A stretch of DNA of 6,499 nucleotides from Solirubrobacteraceae bacterium (GCA_030149625.1 JASLHP010000124.1:1-6499); one strand, 5' to 3'; positions 1 to 6,294 are shown, counted from the first letter of the stretch. A program made the numbers and translations. The notes: generated from the letters alone by a model not told the origin.

Positions 1-588
1 GAGGACGAGCTGCCACACGAGGAACGCGAGGCGGTCGCGGGCGCGGTGTTCGCCAACGTCGTAGCTACCTTCATCATCATCGCCACTGGCGCCACGCTGT
101 TCACACACGGCATCCACGACATCTCCTCGGCCGCCGAAGCCGCCCGCGCGCTGAACCCGTTCGCCGGGCGCTACGCGGAGGTGCTGTTCGGCGTCGGACT
201 GTTGGGCGCGAGCCTCTTGGCGGCCGCGATCCTGCCGATCGCCACCTCCTATGTGGTCTCCGAGTCGCTTGGCTACGAGAAGGGCGTCGGCAGGCGTCGC
301 CAGGAGGCTCCCGTGTTCGTGAACGTGATCACGGCGATGATCATGATCGGCGCGTTTGTCGCAATCATTCCGGGAGTCCCAGTGATCTCGCTGCTGGTCG
401 GCGTACAGGTCGTCAACGGCTTTCTGCTGCCGATCAACCTGTTCTTCATCTGGCGTCTGTCGCGCTCGCGCCAGGTGATGGGCGAGCGCGCGAGCCGCGG
501 GCTGCTCGACGGCGCCGCGGCGGTGACCGTGGTCGTCACCTCGACGCTTTCGATCGCGCTCGTCGCGATCACCTTCGCCGGCCTGTAG
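1..588 (+). CDS. Nramp-family divalent metal ion transporter, C-terminal part (5' end outside window)
   Basis: Frame 1 is open from the first base to a TAG at 586-588, giving the last 195 residues of a polytopic membrane protein; the true start lies upstream of the window. Five hydrophobic segments are visible, at about residues 14-35, 58-82, 105-125, 128-152 and 172-194, as expected for the second half of an Nramp (SLC11/MntH-like) fold. Family-like features are the stretch around GIHDISSAAEAA followed by Pro-Phe-Ala-Gly, the SYVVSESLG segment, and QVVNGFLLP in the penultimate helix. Nramp proteins import divalent metals such as Mn2+ or Fe2+ with protons across the cytoplasmic membrane. The helix-6 metal-binding motif and the helix-1 DPGN motif would be outside the window, so the substrate cannot be judged; Nramp-related Mg2+ or non-metal transporters remain possible. 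It ends one base before the oppositely oriented kinase gene. Family assignment is fairly sure, substrate is not. Confidence 0.85.
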   Translation, partial: EDELPHEEREAVAGAVFANVVATFIIIATGATLFTHGIHDISSAAEAARALNPFAGRYAEVLFGVGLLGASLLAAAILPIATSYVVSESLGYEKGVGRRRQEAPVFVNVITAMIMIGAFVAIIPGVPVISLLVGVQVVNGFLLPINLFFIWRLSRSRQVMGERASRGLLDGAAAVTVVVTSTLSIALVAITFAGL

Positions 589-589
589 C

Positions 590-1540
590 TCACTCGACGA
601 GCAGCGCCGCTCCGATCGCCCCACCGAGGTCGCCGAGCGCCGCGACGTGGACGTGCGGGGGCCGCGAGTCGGCGAACAGATGCGGCTGCATCGCGTCGGC
701 GATCAGCTTGGCGTAGGGGTGTCCCAGCCTGATTCCCAACCCCCCGCCGATGATCACGCTCTCGACATCGAGCACGTTGACGACCGAGGCGATGCCCGCT
801 CCGAGCGCCCTCACGGCGCGTCCCAGCGTCTGCCCGGCGAGCTTGTCTTCGTGCTCGAGCGCGCGCGCCCAGATGCCGCTCGTCAGGCGCGTGCGTCCAT
901 GCTCCTTCATCAACTTGAACAGGTCGGTCTTGTGCCCCTTGTCCTCGTGCAGCTTGCGCACGTGCGCTTCCATGGACGCCCGCCCCGCGTACGCCTCCAT
1001 GCAGCCGCGCCGCCCACAGGTGCAGCGTGCGCCGTCGATCTCCACCACCACATGCCCGATCTCGCCGGCGCCGCCGCGGCCTGTCCACGGCTTGCCGTCG
1101 AGAATCAGGCCGCCGCCCACGCCGGTTCCCCAGAACACGCCAAGCAGCGAGCTGTACCGGCGCGCCGCCCCCAGCTTGAACTCCGCGTCGGTCGCGACCT
1201 GCACGTCGTTGCCGACCGCCACGCGGCAGCCGAAGCTGTGTTCGAGCGTCTCGGCTAGCGCGAACGTGCCTTCCCAGCCGGGCAGGTTGCGAGCACTCGT
1301 CACCTTGCCGTCGTCGATCGTTCCCGGCGAGCCGACCCCCACGCCCGCCAGCGACGACGTCTCGAGCTCCGCTGCCTTGGCCGCGTCGCGCAGGGTGCTC
1401 TCCATCTCCGCGGCCACGTCCGCCGGGCCACCCTCGGTCGGCGTCGCGCGCCGCGCCGAGCCGAGCACGGTCTGCGCACCATCCACGATCACCGCCTGGA
1501 TCTTGGTCCCACCGAGATCGATTCCGCCAAAGCTGGGCAT
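590..1540 (-). CDS. ROK-family sugar kinase (glucokinase-like)
   Basis: A complete 316-residue protein, the usual ROK length. The ATP phosphate-binding loop GIDLGGTK is at residues 6-13, followed by GVGSPGTID (68-76). GND at 110-112 stands where ROK kinases have the substrate-binding Asn and catalytic Asp (usually END). GTGVGGG is at 138-144. GEIGH at 159-163 and CTCGRRGCME at 173-182 supply the ROK zinc ligands His163, Cys173, Cys175 and Cys180, and sugar contacts Glu160, His163 and Glu182. The adenosine motif NVLDVESVIIGGGL is at 255-268. It is predicted to phosphorylate glucose or a related hexose with ATP in the cytoplasm. No N-terminal helix-turn-helix is present, so it is an enzyme rather than a ROK repressor. 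The ATG at 1538-1540 is secure as the upstream limit, since an in-frame TGA lies four codons before it, but no good ribosome binding site is visible. Exact sugar (glucose, mannose, fructose, N-acetyl sugar) is unproven. Confidence 0.9.
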   Translation of the reverse strand: MPSFGGIDLGGTKIQAVIVDGAQTVLGSARRATPTEGGPADVAAEMESTLRDAAKAAELETSSLAGVGVGSPGTIDDGKVTSARNLPGWEGTFALAETLEHSFGCRVAVGNDVQVATDAEFKLGAARRYSSLLGVFWGTGVGGGLILDGKPWTGRGGAGEIGHVVVEIDGARCTCGRRGCMEAYAGRASMEAHVRKLHEDKGHKTDLFKLMKEHGRTRLTSGIWARALEHEDKLAGQTLGRAVRALGAGIASVVNVLDVESVIIGGGLGIRLGHPYAKLIADAMQPHLFADSRPPHVHVAALGDLGGAIGAALLVE

Positions 1541-1722
1541 CCGCGCGGATCATCGCAGAGCGCGCCGCCGTCCCCGTGGGCATGCGCCGCCGTCAGAGCT
1601 CGCGGCGTCGGGCCGGCGCCAACATAAGCAGGACGCCGATGAGCCTTACACGAAGTTAAGACGTGCTTGAGCCGTTTCTTCGCCGCCTCTTACGGCTCCA
1701 GCCGACTATCTAGGTGGACAAG
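1541..1722. promoter_or_regulatory. Divergent intergenic region between kinase and transporter operon
   Basis: These 182 bases separate two divergent genes and hold no convincing ORF. Positions 1621-1690 are clearly more AT-rich than the surroundings, which fits promoters. On the plus strand TTGAGC (1667-1672) followed 17 bases later by TTACGG (1690-1695) is a weak -35/-10-like pair. On the minus strand TATGTT (complement of 1621-1626) is a possible -10 about 80 bases before the kinase start. CACG (1649-1652) and CGTG (1662-1665) form a short inverted repeat, and CTTA (1645-1648) with TAAG (1657-1660) another; either could be a regulator site, but both are only 4 bp. CGCCGC (1585-1590) and GCGGCG (1602-1607) could pair in the kinase leader. 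That promoters lie here is expected from the layout; the individual boxes are guesses. Confidence 0.4.
1712..1717 (+). promoter_or_regulatory. Ribosome binding site of the adaptor gene
   Basis: AGGTGG ends five bases before the ATG at 1723. It is the only good Shine-Dalgarno match near this gene. The in-frame GTG at 1714 lies inside this motif and has no such site of its own, so the ATG at 1723 is preferred as start. Confidence 0.6.
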
Positions 1723-3369
1723 ATGACCGAACGCAAAGGAGCATCCTGGCTCGTCTACGCACTGGGCGCTCTCTGCGCCGGTGCGATCGTCGTCGCCGTA
1801 CTCGTCGTGGGGCCGGCGTCCGGCAGTCAGGCGACGGTGACCCGCACCGCGACCGCCGCGCGAGGCGTCGTGCAATCGACCGTCTCCGGCAGCGGCAACT
1901 TGCAGGCGCTCAGCCAGCTGGACCTCGGCTTCAAGACGAGCGGGACGGTCACGCACATCTACGTCACGCAGGGTCAGCACGTCACGCAGGGTCAACTGCT
2001 GGCGTCGCTTGACCCGCAGAGCGCCGAAGTCACACTCGAACAGGCCAAGGCCAGCCTGCAGTCGGCTGAAGCCGGTCTTGCCAAGGAGGAAGAAACCGAC
2101 GGCGAAGACTCGAGCGGCTCCGGTAGCAGCGCCGCCGCCGCAGGCGCCACGACGGCGGCCGCGGCGGCGCGTGGTCGAGGCCGCGCGCGGCTGCTCGACG
2201 CCGCATACGAATCGCCGACGCAGACCACACCCGCCACCACCACGTCCGCGAGCACGACACCGGCGAGCACGACACCTACGACAACGACGCCCGCCGCCAC
2301 CCCCACGCCCGCGACGACCACGCCGACGAGCACCGCGCCGACCACGACGAGCACCGCGACGACATCGCCGGACACAAGGTCCAAGACGACCACACCGACG
2401 CCCACGACGACCACATCGACGGGCACGACGGGCTCGAGCAGACGCGAAAGCGGCGAAGCCGGCTCGGGTTCCTCCGCCGCCAAAGCGACGATCAGCACGG
2501 CGACACGCGAAGCCAACATCGCCTCCGCCAGGGCCGCCGTGAAGAGCGACAAGCTGACCGTGCAAAGCGATGAACAGGCGGTTCAGGACACGGACCTGTA
2601 TGCGCCGGAGAGCGGCACGATCGTCTCGCTCGCCGGCCAGGTCGGAGAAGTGGTCTCGGGCGGCGGCACGACCCGCGCTGCCAGCTCCGCCAGCTCGTCG
2701 GGCGACACCGGCGCCAGCAGCGGTGCGACGGGGCGTTCGAGCACCGCGTCGAGCGCCTCCAGCGCCGGCTCATCGGGCTCCTCGAGCTCCGCGTTTGCGG
2801 TGCTCAGCGATCTCAGCAGGATGCAGCTGGTAGTCGCGCTGAGCGAATCGGAAATCGGCAACGTCAAGCCGGGCCAGATCGCGACGGTCACCGTCGAAGC
2901 GCTGAACGGCAGCAAACTCGCGGCCCACGTCAGCGAAGTCGCGCTGCTCTCCTCGACCAGCAGCGGCGCGGTCAGCTACGACGTGACGTTCCAACTCGAC
3001 CAGATGACCACCGGCGTGCGGCTGGGGATGAGCGCAACCGCCGAAGTCGTCGTCAAGCAGGCCGAAGGCGTCAACGTGCCGACGAGCGCGATCGCCGCCG
3101 ACACCGTCACGGTCGAGCGCAGCGGCAAGCAGGTGCGCCAACGCGTCGTCACCGGTCTTGCGGGCAACACCTCGACGATCGTGCTCAGCGGCCTGAACGC
3201 CGGCGAAACGGTCGTGCTGCCAGCTGCCACCGCGACCGGCTCGAGCGCCACGAGCGTGATCTCGAAAATCGGCAGCCGCCTCGGCGGTGGCGGACTCGCG
3301 GCTCCCGGCGGGATCGGCGGCCCCGGCTTGGGCGGTGGCGGTGGCGCGTTCTTCCGGGGCGGCGGTTGA
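1723..3369 (+). CDS. MacA/HlyD-type membrane-fusion (adaptor) protein of an ABC exporter, with large low-complexity insertions
   Basis: 548 residues from the ATG at 1723 (551 if the GTG at 1714 is used), much longer than the roughly 370-400 usual for MacA. A membrane anchor spans residues 9-30. The first biotinyl-lipoyl half (about 47-97) carries SGTVTHIYVTQGQHVTQGQLLASLDP. A short first helix (99-123) follows, then about 130 residues rich in Ala, Ser, Thr and Pro (124-251). The second helix (252-290) leads into the second lipoyl half, LYAPESGTIVSLAGQVGE (292-309). A second, Ser-rich insertion (313-353) precedes the beta-barrel (about 355-445, with LSDLSRMQLVVALSESEIGNVKPGQ). A membrane-proximal beta domain and a Gly-rich tail (about 515-548) finish it. 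It should sit outside the cytoplasmic membrane and link the transporter to substrate or wall. Its stop codon overlaps the next gene's ATG by one base, so it is the first gene of the transporter operon. Substrate unknown. Confidence 0.88.
   Translation: MTERKGASWLVYALGALCAGAIVVAVLVVGPASGSQATVTRTATAARGVVQSTVSGSGNLQALSQLDLGFKTSGTVTHIYVTQGQHVTQGQLLASLDPQSAEVTLEQAKASLQSAEAGLAKEEETDGEDSSGSGSSAAAAGATTAAAAARGRGRARLLDAAYESPTQTTPATTTSASTTPASTTPTTTTPAATPTPATTTPTSTAPTTTSTATTSPDTRSKTTTPTPTTTTSTGTTGSSRRESGEAGSGSSAAKATISTATREANIASARAAVKSDKLTVQSDEQAVQDTDLYAPESGTIVSLAGQVGEVVSGGGTTRAASSASSSGDTGASSGATGRSSTASSASSAGSSGSSSSAFAVLSDLSRMQLVVALSESEIGNVKPGQIATVTVEALNGSKLAAHVSEVALLSSTSSGAVSYDVTFQLDQMTTGVRLGMSATAEVVVKQAEGVNVPTSAIAADTVTVERSGKQVRQRVVTGLAGNTSTIVLSGLNAGETVVLPAATATGSSATSVISKIGSRLGGGGLAAPGGIGGPGLGGGGGAFFRGGG
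1961..1994 (+). repeat. 16-bp direct repeat, period 18, in the lipoyl domain
   Basis: ACGTCACGCAGGGTCA occurs at 1961-1976 and again at 1979-1994, encoding VTQGQ-H-VTQGQ. The protein pattern (two Gly-Gln turns) is normal for a biotinyl-lipoyl hairpin; the near-perfect DNA identity of the two copies is not required by it. Confidence 0.7.
2200..2445 (+). repeat. Thr/Pro/Ser-rich low-complexity coding segment
   Basis: This part of the adaptor gene encodes a run dominated by Thr, Pro, Ser and Ala (about residues 164-240), written mostly with ACG, ACC, ACA, CCG and CCC codons, which makes the plus strand very poor in T. It contains a tandem 15-bp duplication at 2248-2262 and 2263-2277 (14 of 15 bases equal) encoding ASTTP twice, which suggests growth by slippage. 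The reading frame stays open across it and continues into conserved adaptor sequence, so it is part of the gene and not a frameshift artefact. Confidence 0.75.
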
Positions 3370-4298
3370 TGCGCGTGCCATCGCGCTCGCGCGCCAACGC
3401 CCCTGGTCGAGCGCCGCGCACGCGACCATTGGTCGCACGCGCGGCGGCGGGCGCTCCCAGCCCGCGGGCCACGCCGATGCCACGGCATCCGGTGATAGAT
3501 GTGCGCGAGATCACGAAGGTGTTCGATCTCGGCCAGATCCAGGTGCGAGCGCTGCGCAAAGTCTCGTTGCGCATCGACACCGGCGACATGGTGGCGATCA
3601 TGGGCAGCTCGGGCAGCGGCAAGAGCACGTTGATGAACATCCTCGGATGCCTGGACATCCCGACGAGCGGGCGCTATGCGATTGACGGCATCGACGTCAG
3701 CCGCATGGACGAGGACGATCTGTCCGACTTGCGCAACCGCAAGATCGGCTTCGTCTTCCAGAGCTTCAACCTTGTCGCGCGCACGAGCGCGCTCGTCAAC
3801 GTCGAGCTTCCGCTCGCGTACGCCGGCCTGCGCGGCGCCGAGCGTCGCAAGCGCGCTGAACGCGCGTTGTGCTCGGTGGGGATGGCCAACCGCATGCAAC
3901 ACCAGCCCTCCGAGCTCTCCGGCGGCCAGCAGCAGCGGGTCGCTGTCGCGCGTGCGATCGTCACGAACCCCTCGCTGATCCTCGCCGACGAGCCGACCGG
4001 CAACCTCGACTCACACGCGACCGAGGACGTGCTGCGGATCTTCGCGGGCCTGAACGAAGAAGGCCGCACCGTCGTGCTGATCACCCACGAGCCGGACGTC
4101 GCCGAGCAGTCCAAGCGCATCGTCAGGCTCACCGACGGCGAGATCGTCGAGGACCGTCGCACGCTCGCCGTACACGACGCGCCACCGCTGCCGCAAGCGC
4201 AGAAGTCGGCCCACAACCGCCGCGAGGCCGGCGTCACGGAAGCGCAGAAGTCGGCCCACAACCGCCGCGAGGCCGGCGTCACGGAAGCGCAGTCGTGA
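3369..4298 (+). CDS. MacB/LolD-type ABC transporter ATP-binding protein
   Basis: 309 residues from ATG 3369. All nucleotide-binding motifs are present: Walker A GSSGSGKST (79-87), Q-loop Gln131 in FQSFNL, signature LSGGQ (183-187) followed by QQRVAVARA, Walker B LILADEP (203-209) with catalytic Glu208, D-loop NLD (212-214) and switch His240. The GCLD after Walker A and the NLVARTSALVNVELPLAY segment are typical of the MacB/LolD/FtsE group. It should hydrolyse ATP on the cytoplasmic face and drive the permease encoded next. Conserved family sequence begins at PVIDVREITKVF, close to an in-frame ATG at 3477, so the first 36 Arg/Pro/Ala-rich residues may be untranslated; ATG 3369 is kept because it overlaps the adaptor stop (TGATG). 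The C-terminal tail holds two identical 15-residue repeats (about 277-306) absent from usual family members. The gene overlaps the permease start by four bases. Confidence 0.93.
   Translation: MRVPSRSRANAPGRAPRTRPLVARAAAGAPSPRATPMPRHPVIDVREITKVFDLGQIQVRALRKVSLRIDTGDMVAIMGSSGSGKSTLMNILGCLDIPTSGRYAIDGIDVSRMDEDDLSDLRNRKIGFVFQSFNLVARTSALVNVELPLAYAGLRGAERRKRAERALCSVGMANRMQHQPSELSGGQQQRVAVARAIVTNPSLILADEPTGNLDSHATEDVLRIFAGLNEEGRTVVLITHEPDVAEQSKRIVRLTDGEIVEDRRTLAVHDAPPLPQAQKSAHNRREAGVTEAQKSAHNRREAGVTEAQS
4195..4292 (+). repeat. Perfect 45-bp tandem duplication at the end of the ATPase gene
   Basis: Copy 1 is 4195-4239, copy 2 is 4240-4284, and the first 8 bases (AAGCGCAG) recur at 4285-4292. The two full copies are identical. 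Each encodes one AQKSAHNRREAGVTE unit. Within each copy GTCGGCC (4205-4211 in the first) can pair with GGCCGGC (4226-4232), a 7-bp stem with one G-U pair and a 14-base loop. Being a multiple of three, the unit keeps the frame. Confidence 0.95.
4283..4287 (+). promoter_or_regulatory. Possible ribosome binding site of the permease gene, inside the repeat
   Basis: GGAAG ends seven bases before the GTG start at 4295. It straddles the junction between the second copy of the 45-bp repeat and its partial third copy. It is a modest match; translation of the permease probably depends mainly on coupling through the GTGA overlap. Confidence 0.35.
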
Positions 4299-5515
4299 TC
4301 GGCCCGGAGATGCTGCGCATCGCCTGGAGCGGGATCACGGCGAACAAGCTGCGCTCGGGTCTGACGATTCTCGGCATGACGATCGGCGTCGCCTCGGTAA
4401 TCGTGCTGATCGCCGTCGGCAACGGCTCGTCCAAGGCGGTCCAATCGACGATCCAGAGCCTCGGCACGAACGTGCTCGTGGTGCAAGCCAGCGGCGGCTT
4501 GCGCTTCGGCGCACGGGCAAGCACCGCTGCCGCCGTGTCGCTGACGAAGGCGGACGCCGAAGCATTGCAGAATCCGAGCTTGGCTCCCGACGTCAAGAGC
4601 GCCTCGCCCGTCGTCGACGCGAGCGAAGTCAGCCTCGTCTTCGACGGCACCAGCTTCGAACCGTCCTCGTTCGTCGGGACCACGCCCAGCTACCTGACCG
4701 CCCACACTTACAAGCTCGCCGAAGGCTCGTCATTCACGTCCGAAGACGTCGCCAAGCATCGGCGTGTGGCGGTGATCGGCGAGGAAGTCGTGCAGGAACT
4801 GTTCGCTGGGCAGAGCGCCGTCGGGCAGAACATGAAGGTCAACGGCAGCAACTACGAAGTCGTCGGCGTGCTCGCCAAAAAGGGCACCAACGGCACGACC
4901 AACGAGGACGACGTCGTGATGGCGCCGATCACCACCGTGCAGGACTCGCTCACCGGTGTCGGCCCGCTCGATTCGATCACGGTGCAAGCGAAGTCCGAAT
5001 CTGCCCTCGATGCCGCCGAAGCCGAGGTCACGACGCTCCTCGAGGAACGTCACAGGATCAAGGACACGGCCGAACCCGGCTTCAGCGTTCTGAACCAAGG
5101 CTCGCTGCTGGAAACCTCCAGCTCGACGAGCAGCGTGTTCACGACGCTCCTCGGCGAGGTCGCCGCGATCTCGCTGCTGGTCGGCGGAATCGGCGTGATG
5201 AACATCATGCTCGTAAGCGTCACCGAGCGCACACGCGAGATCGGCATCCGCAAGGCGGTCGGAGCCCGCCGCTCGGACATCCTCACCCAGTTCTTGACCG
5301 AGGCGGTGCTCGTGTCGTTGTTCGGCGGCATCCTCGGCGTCGCCGTCGGCGTCGCCGGCAGTCAGTTCGAGATCGCCGGTGTGCGCCCGGAGATCGCCAC
5401 CTACTCGATCTTCCTCGCGTTCGGCGCCGCGCTGGCGTCTGGCCTGTTCTTCGGTACCTACCCGGCAGCCCGCGCTGCGCGCCTGCGACCGATCGAGGCG
5501 CTGCGCTTTGAGTGA
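4295..5515 (+). CDS. MacB/FtsX-type ABC transporter permease
   Basis: 406 residues from GTG 4295, whose GTGA overlaps the ATPase stop; ATG 4310 is an alternative, and the open frame further upstream is only the shadow of the ATPase gene. The layout is that of MacB-like permeases: one membrane helix near the start (about 22-41, after ANKLRSGLTILGMTIGVASVI), a large extracytoplasmic MacB_PCD-like domain (about 45-280), then three helices at about 288-308, 333-356 and 370-389. The cytoplasmic loop VTERTREIGIRKAVGARRSDIL (309-330) couples to the ATPase, and the end TYPAARAARLRPIEALRFE is the family's typical C-terminus. With the separate ATPase it forms a split MacB: two permeases and two ATPases in the expected complex. 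Such complexes move peptides, lipids or lipoproteins outward or transmit force across the membrane; the substrate here is unknown. No truncation seen. Confidence 0.93.
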   Translation: MIGPEMLRIAWSGITANKLRSGLTILGMTIGVASVIVLIAVGNGSSKAVQSTIQSLGTNVLVVQASGGLRFGARASTAAAVSLTKADAEALQNPSLAPDVKSASPVVDASEVSLVFDGTSFEPSSFVGTTPSYLTAHTYKLAEGSSFTSEDVAKHRRVAVIGEEVVQELFAGQSAVGQNMKVNGSNYEVVGVLAKKGTNGTTNEDDVVMAPITTVQDSLTGVGPLDSITVQAKSESALDAAEAEVTTLLEERHRIKDTAEPGFSVLNQGSLLETSSSTSSVFTTLLGEVAAISLLVGGIGVMNIMLVSVTERTREIGIRKAVGARRSDILTQFLTEAVLVSLFGGILGVAVGVAGSQFEIAGVRPEIATYSIFLAFGAALASGLFFGTYPAARAARLRPIEALRFE

Positions 5516-5532
5516 CCCAACCTCCCCCCATC

Positions 5533-5538
5533 AGGAGA
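5533..5538 (+). promoter_or_regulatory. Ribosome binding site fixing the start at 5544
   Basis: AGGAGA lies five bases before ATG 5544 and is the best Shine-Dalgarno sequence in the window. It shows that the protein starts here and not at upstream in-frame codons that overlap the permease gene. Confidence 0.8.
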
Positions 5539-5543
5539 CCGCA

Positions 5544-6239
5544 ATGGCACACGAACCGTCCACCGCCACCCATGAGGATTCGATCGAGGCCGATGAGCAG
5601 TGGCTAGGGGAGCCCGAGGAGCTGCTGCCGCGCCGGCCGCGCCGGCGCCTCTTTGGCGCGGGCGCAAACCTGCTGGCGCTCGCGCTGCTCGGCGTGCTGC
5701 TGACTGCCTGCGGGTTCATCGGCGGCGTCTTGGTCGAGAAGGGAGAAACCTCGTCTCCGAGCGCTCCCGCCGGCGCCACGGCGTCGAGCCTGATCTCGCG
5801 CTTTCGCGCTCTGCGCGGCGGCGTTTCGGCGGCCGGTGGCTCGGGCGCGGCCGGAGCTGGTGCAGCCGCAGCGGGTGCCAGCGCCGGCGGCACGGGCTCC
5901 GGATTCACGCGGCCGACCGCTGGTACCGTCGCCTACGTGGACGGCAGCACCTTGTACGTGACCAACGCCGAAGGCAACACGGTCAAGGTGACGACCTCGG
6001 CGGCGACGAGCGTCACGAAGACCGTCAAGGCGAGCGTCGCGGGCATCCACCCCGGCGAAACCGTGACGGTCACCGGAGGACCCGGCGCGAGCGGTGCCGT
6101 CAGCGCCGAATCGATCAGCGTTGGCGCCGGCGGCGGTGCGCTCACGGCACTGTTCGGCGGCAGTGGCTCCTCCGCGTCCGGTAGAAACGGTGCAGTCGGC
6201 GGCCGCGGCGGCGGCGAACCTTCGTTGTTTGGAGGCTAG
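5544..6239 (+). CDS. Membrane-anchored envelope protein with DUF5666-like beta domain, transporter-associated
   Basis: 231 residues, not recognised as a named family. The acidic N-terminus (residues 4-26) is followed by a basic block RRPRRR (30-35) and one hydrophobic helix (about 42-64). LLTAC at 52-56 resembles a lipobox, but the hydrophobic stretch continues after Cys56 and the leading region is long, so a transmembrane anchor is more likely than lipid attachment. An Ala/Gly/Ser-rich linker (about 90-126) leads to a compact beta-rich domain (about 129-198) of the pattern GTVAYVDGSTLYVTNAEGNTVKV ... GIHPGETVTVTG, which resembles DUF5666 and other small OB-like envelope domains. The end is Gly-rich and closes with SLFGG. 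The gene starts 28 bases after the permease with a strong ribosome binding site, so it is probably cotranscribed. It may be an accessory part of the transporter or a stable envelope protein; no enzymatic residues are apparent. Confidence 0.8.
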   Translation: MAHEPSTATHEDSIEADEQWLGEPEELLPRRPRRRLFGAGANLLALALLGVLLTACGFIGGVLVEKGETSSPSAPAGATASSLISRFRALRGGVSAAGGSGAAGAGAAAAGASAGGTGSGFTRPTAGTVAYVDGSTLYVTNAEGNTVKVTTSAATSVTKTVKASVAGIHPGETVTVTGGPGASGAVSAESISVGAGGGALTALFGGSGSSASGRNGAVGGRGGGEPSLFGG

Positions 6240-6240
6240 A

Positions 6241-6262
6241 GCCGGGCGCGAGGGCGCTTGGC
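6241..6262 (+). terminator. Hairpin directly after the stop codon, without a U-tract
   Basis: Positions 6241-6249 can pair with 6254-6262 in nine consecutive pairs, two of them G-U, closing a GAGG tetraloop. It begins two bases after the TAG at 6237-6239. No run of T follows, so it is either a weak or factor-assisted terminator, or an RNA-stabilising or processing hairpin between two genes of the same transcript. The two G-U pairs exist only in the plus-strand RNA. Confidence 0.35.
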
Positions 6263-6294
6263 GTGACCAGCAAGCACACCCACAGATCACCAAC

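Noticed and set aside
273..1583. Long minus-strand open frame overlapping the kinase
   Set aside because: Arg/Gly-rich shadow of the kinase gene with no family motifs; the overlapping frame 590-1540 carries every ROK motif.
1585..1607. Hairpin CGCCGC/GCGGCG as a riboswitch or terminator
   Set aside because: Only six pairs in very GC-rich DNA with no U-tract or known riboswitch pattern; likely chance.
1714..1716. GTG as start of the adaptor gene
   Set aside because: It overlaps the AGGTGG ribosome binding site that serves ATG 1723 and has no site of its own; not fully excluded.
1723..1812. Lipobox in the adaptor signal region (ALCAG, Cys18)
   Set aside because: The residue before Cys is Leu and the -3 position is Gly, not a lipobox; the segment is a plain membrane anchor.
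2200..2445. Possible frameshift or assembly error in the Thr/Pro-rich segment
   Set aside because: Conserved adaptor sequence resumes in the same frame after it, with helix, lipoyl half and barrel all intact.
4195..4292. CRISPR-like repeat
   Set aside because: Units are directly adjacent with no spacers and lie in frame inside a gene.
3869..4294. Open frame upstream of and in frame with the permease
   Set aside because: Antiphase shadow of the ATPase; Arg-rich with no conserved sequence, and the permease fold starts after GTG 4295.
2770..4705. Several long minus-strand open frames opposite the adaptor, ATPase and permease
   Set aside because: Products are low-complexity or antisense readings of conserved motifs; high GC leaves such frames open by chance.
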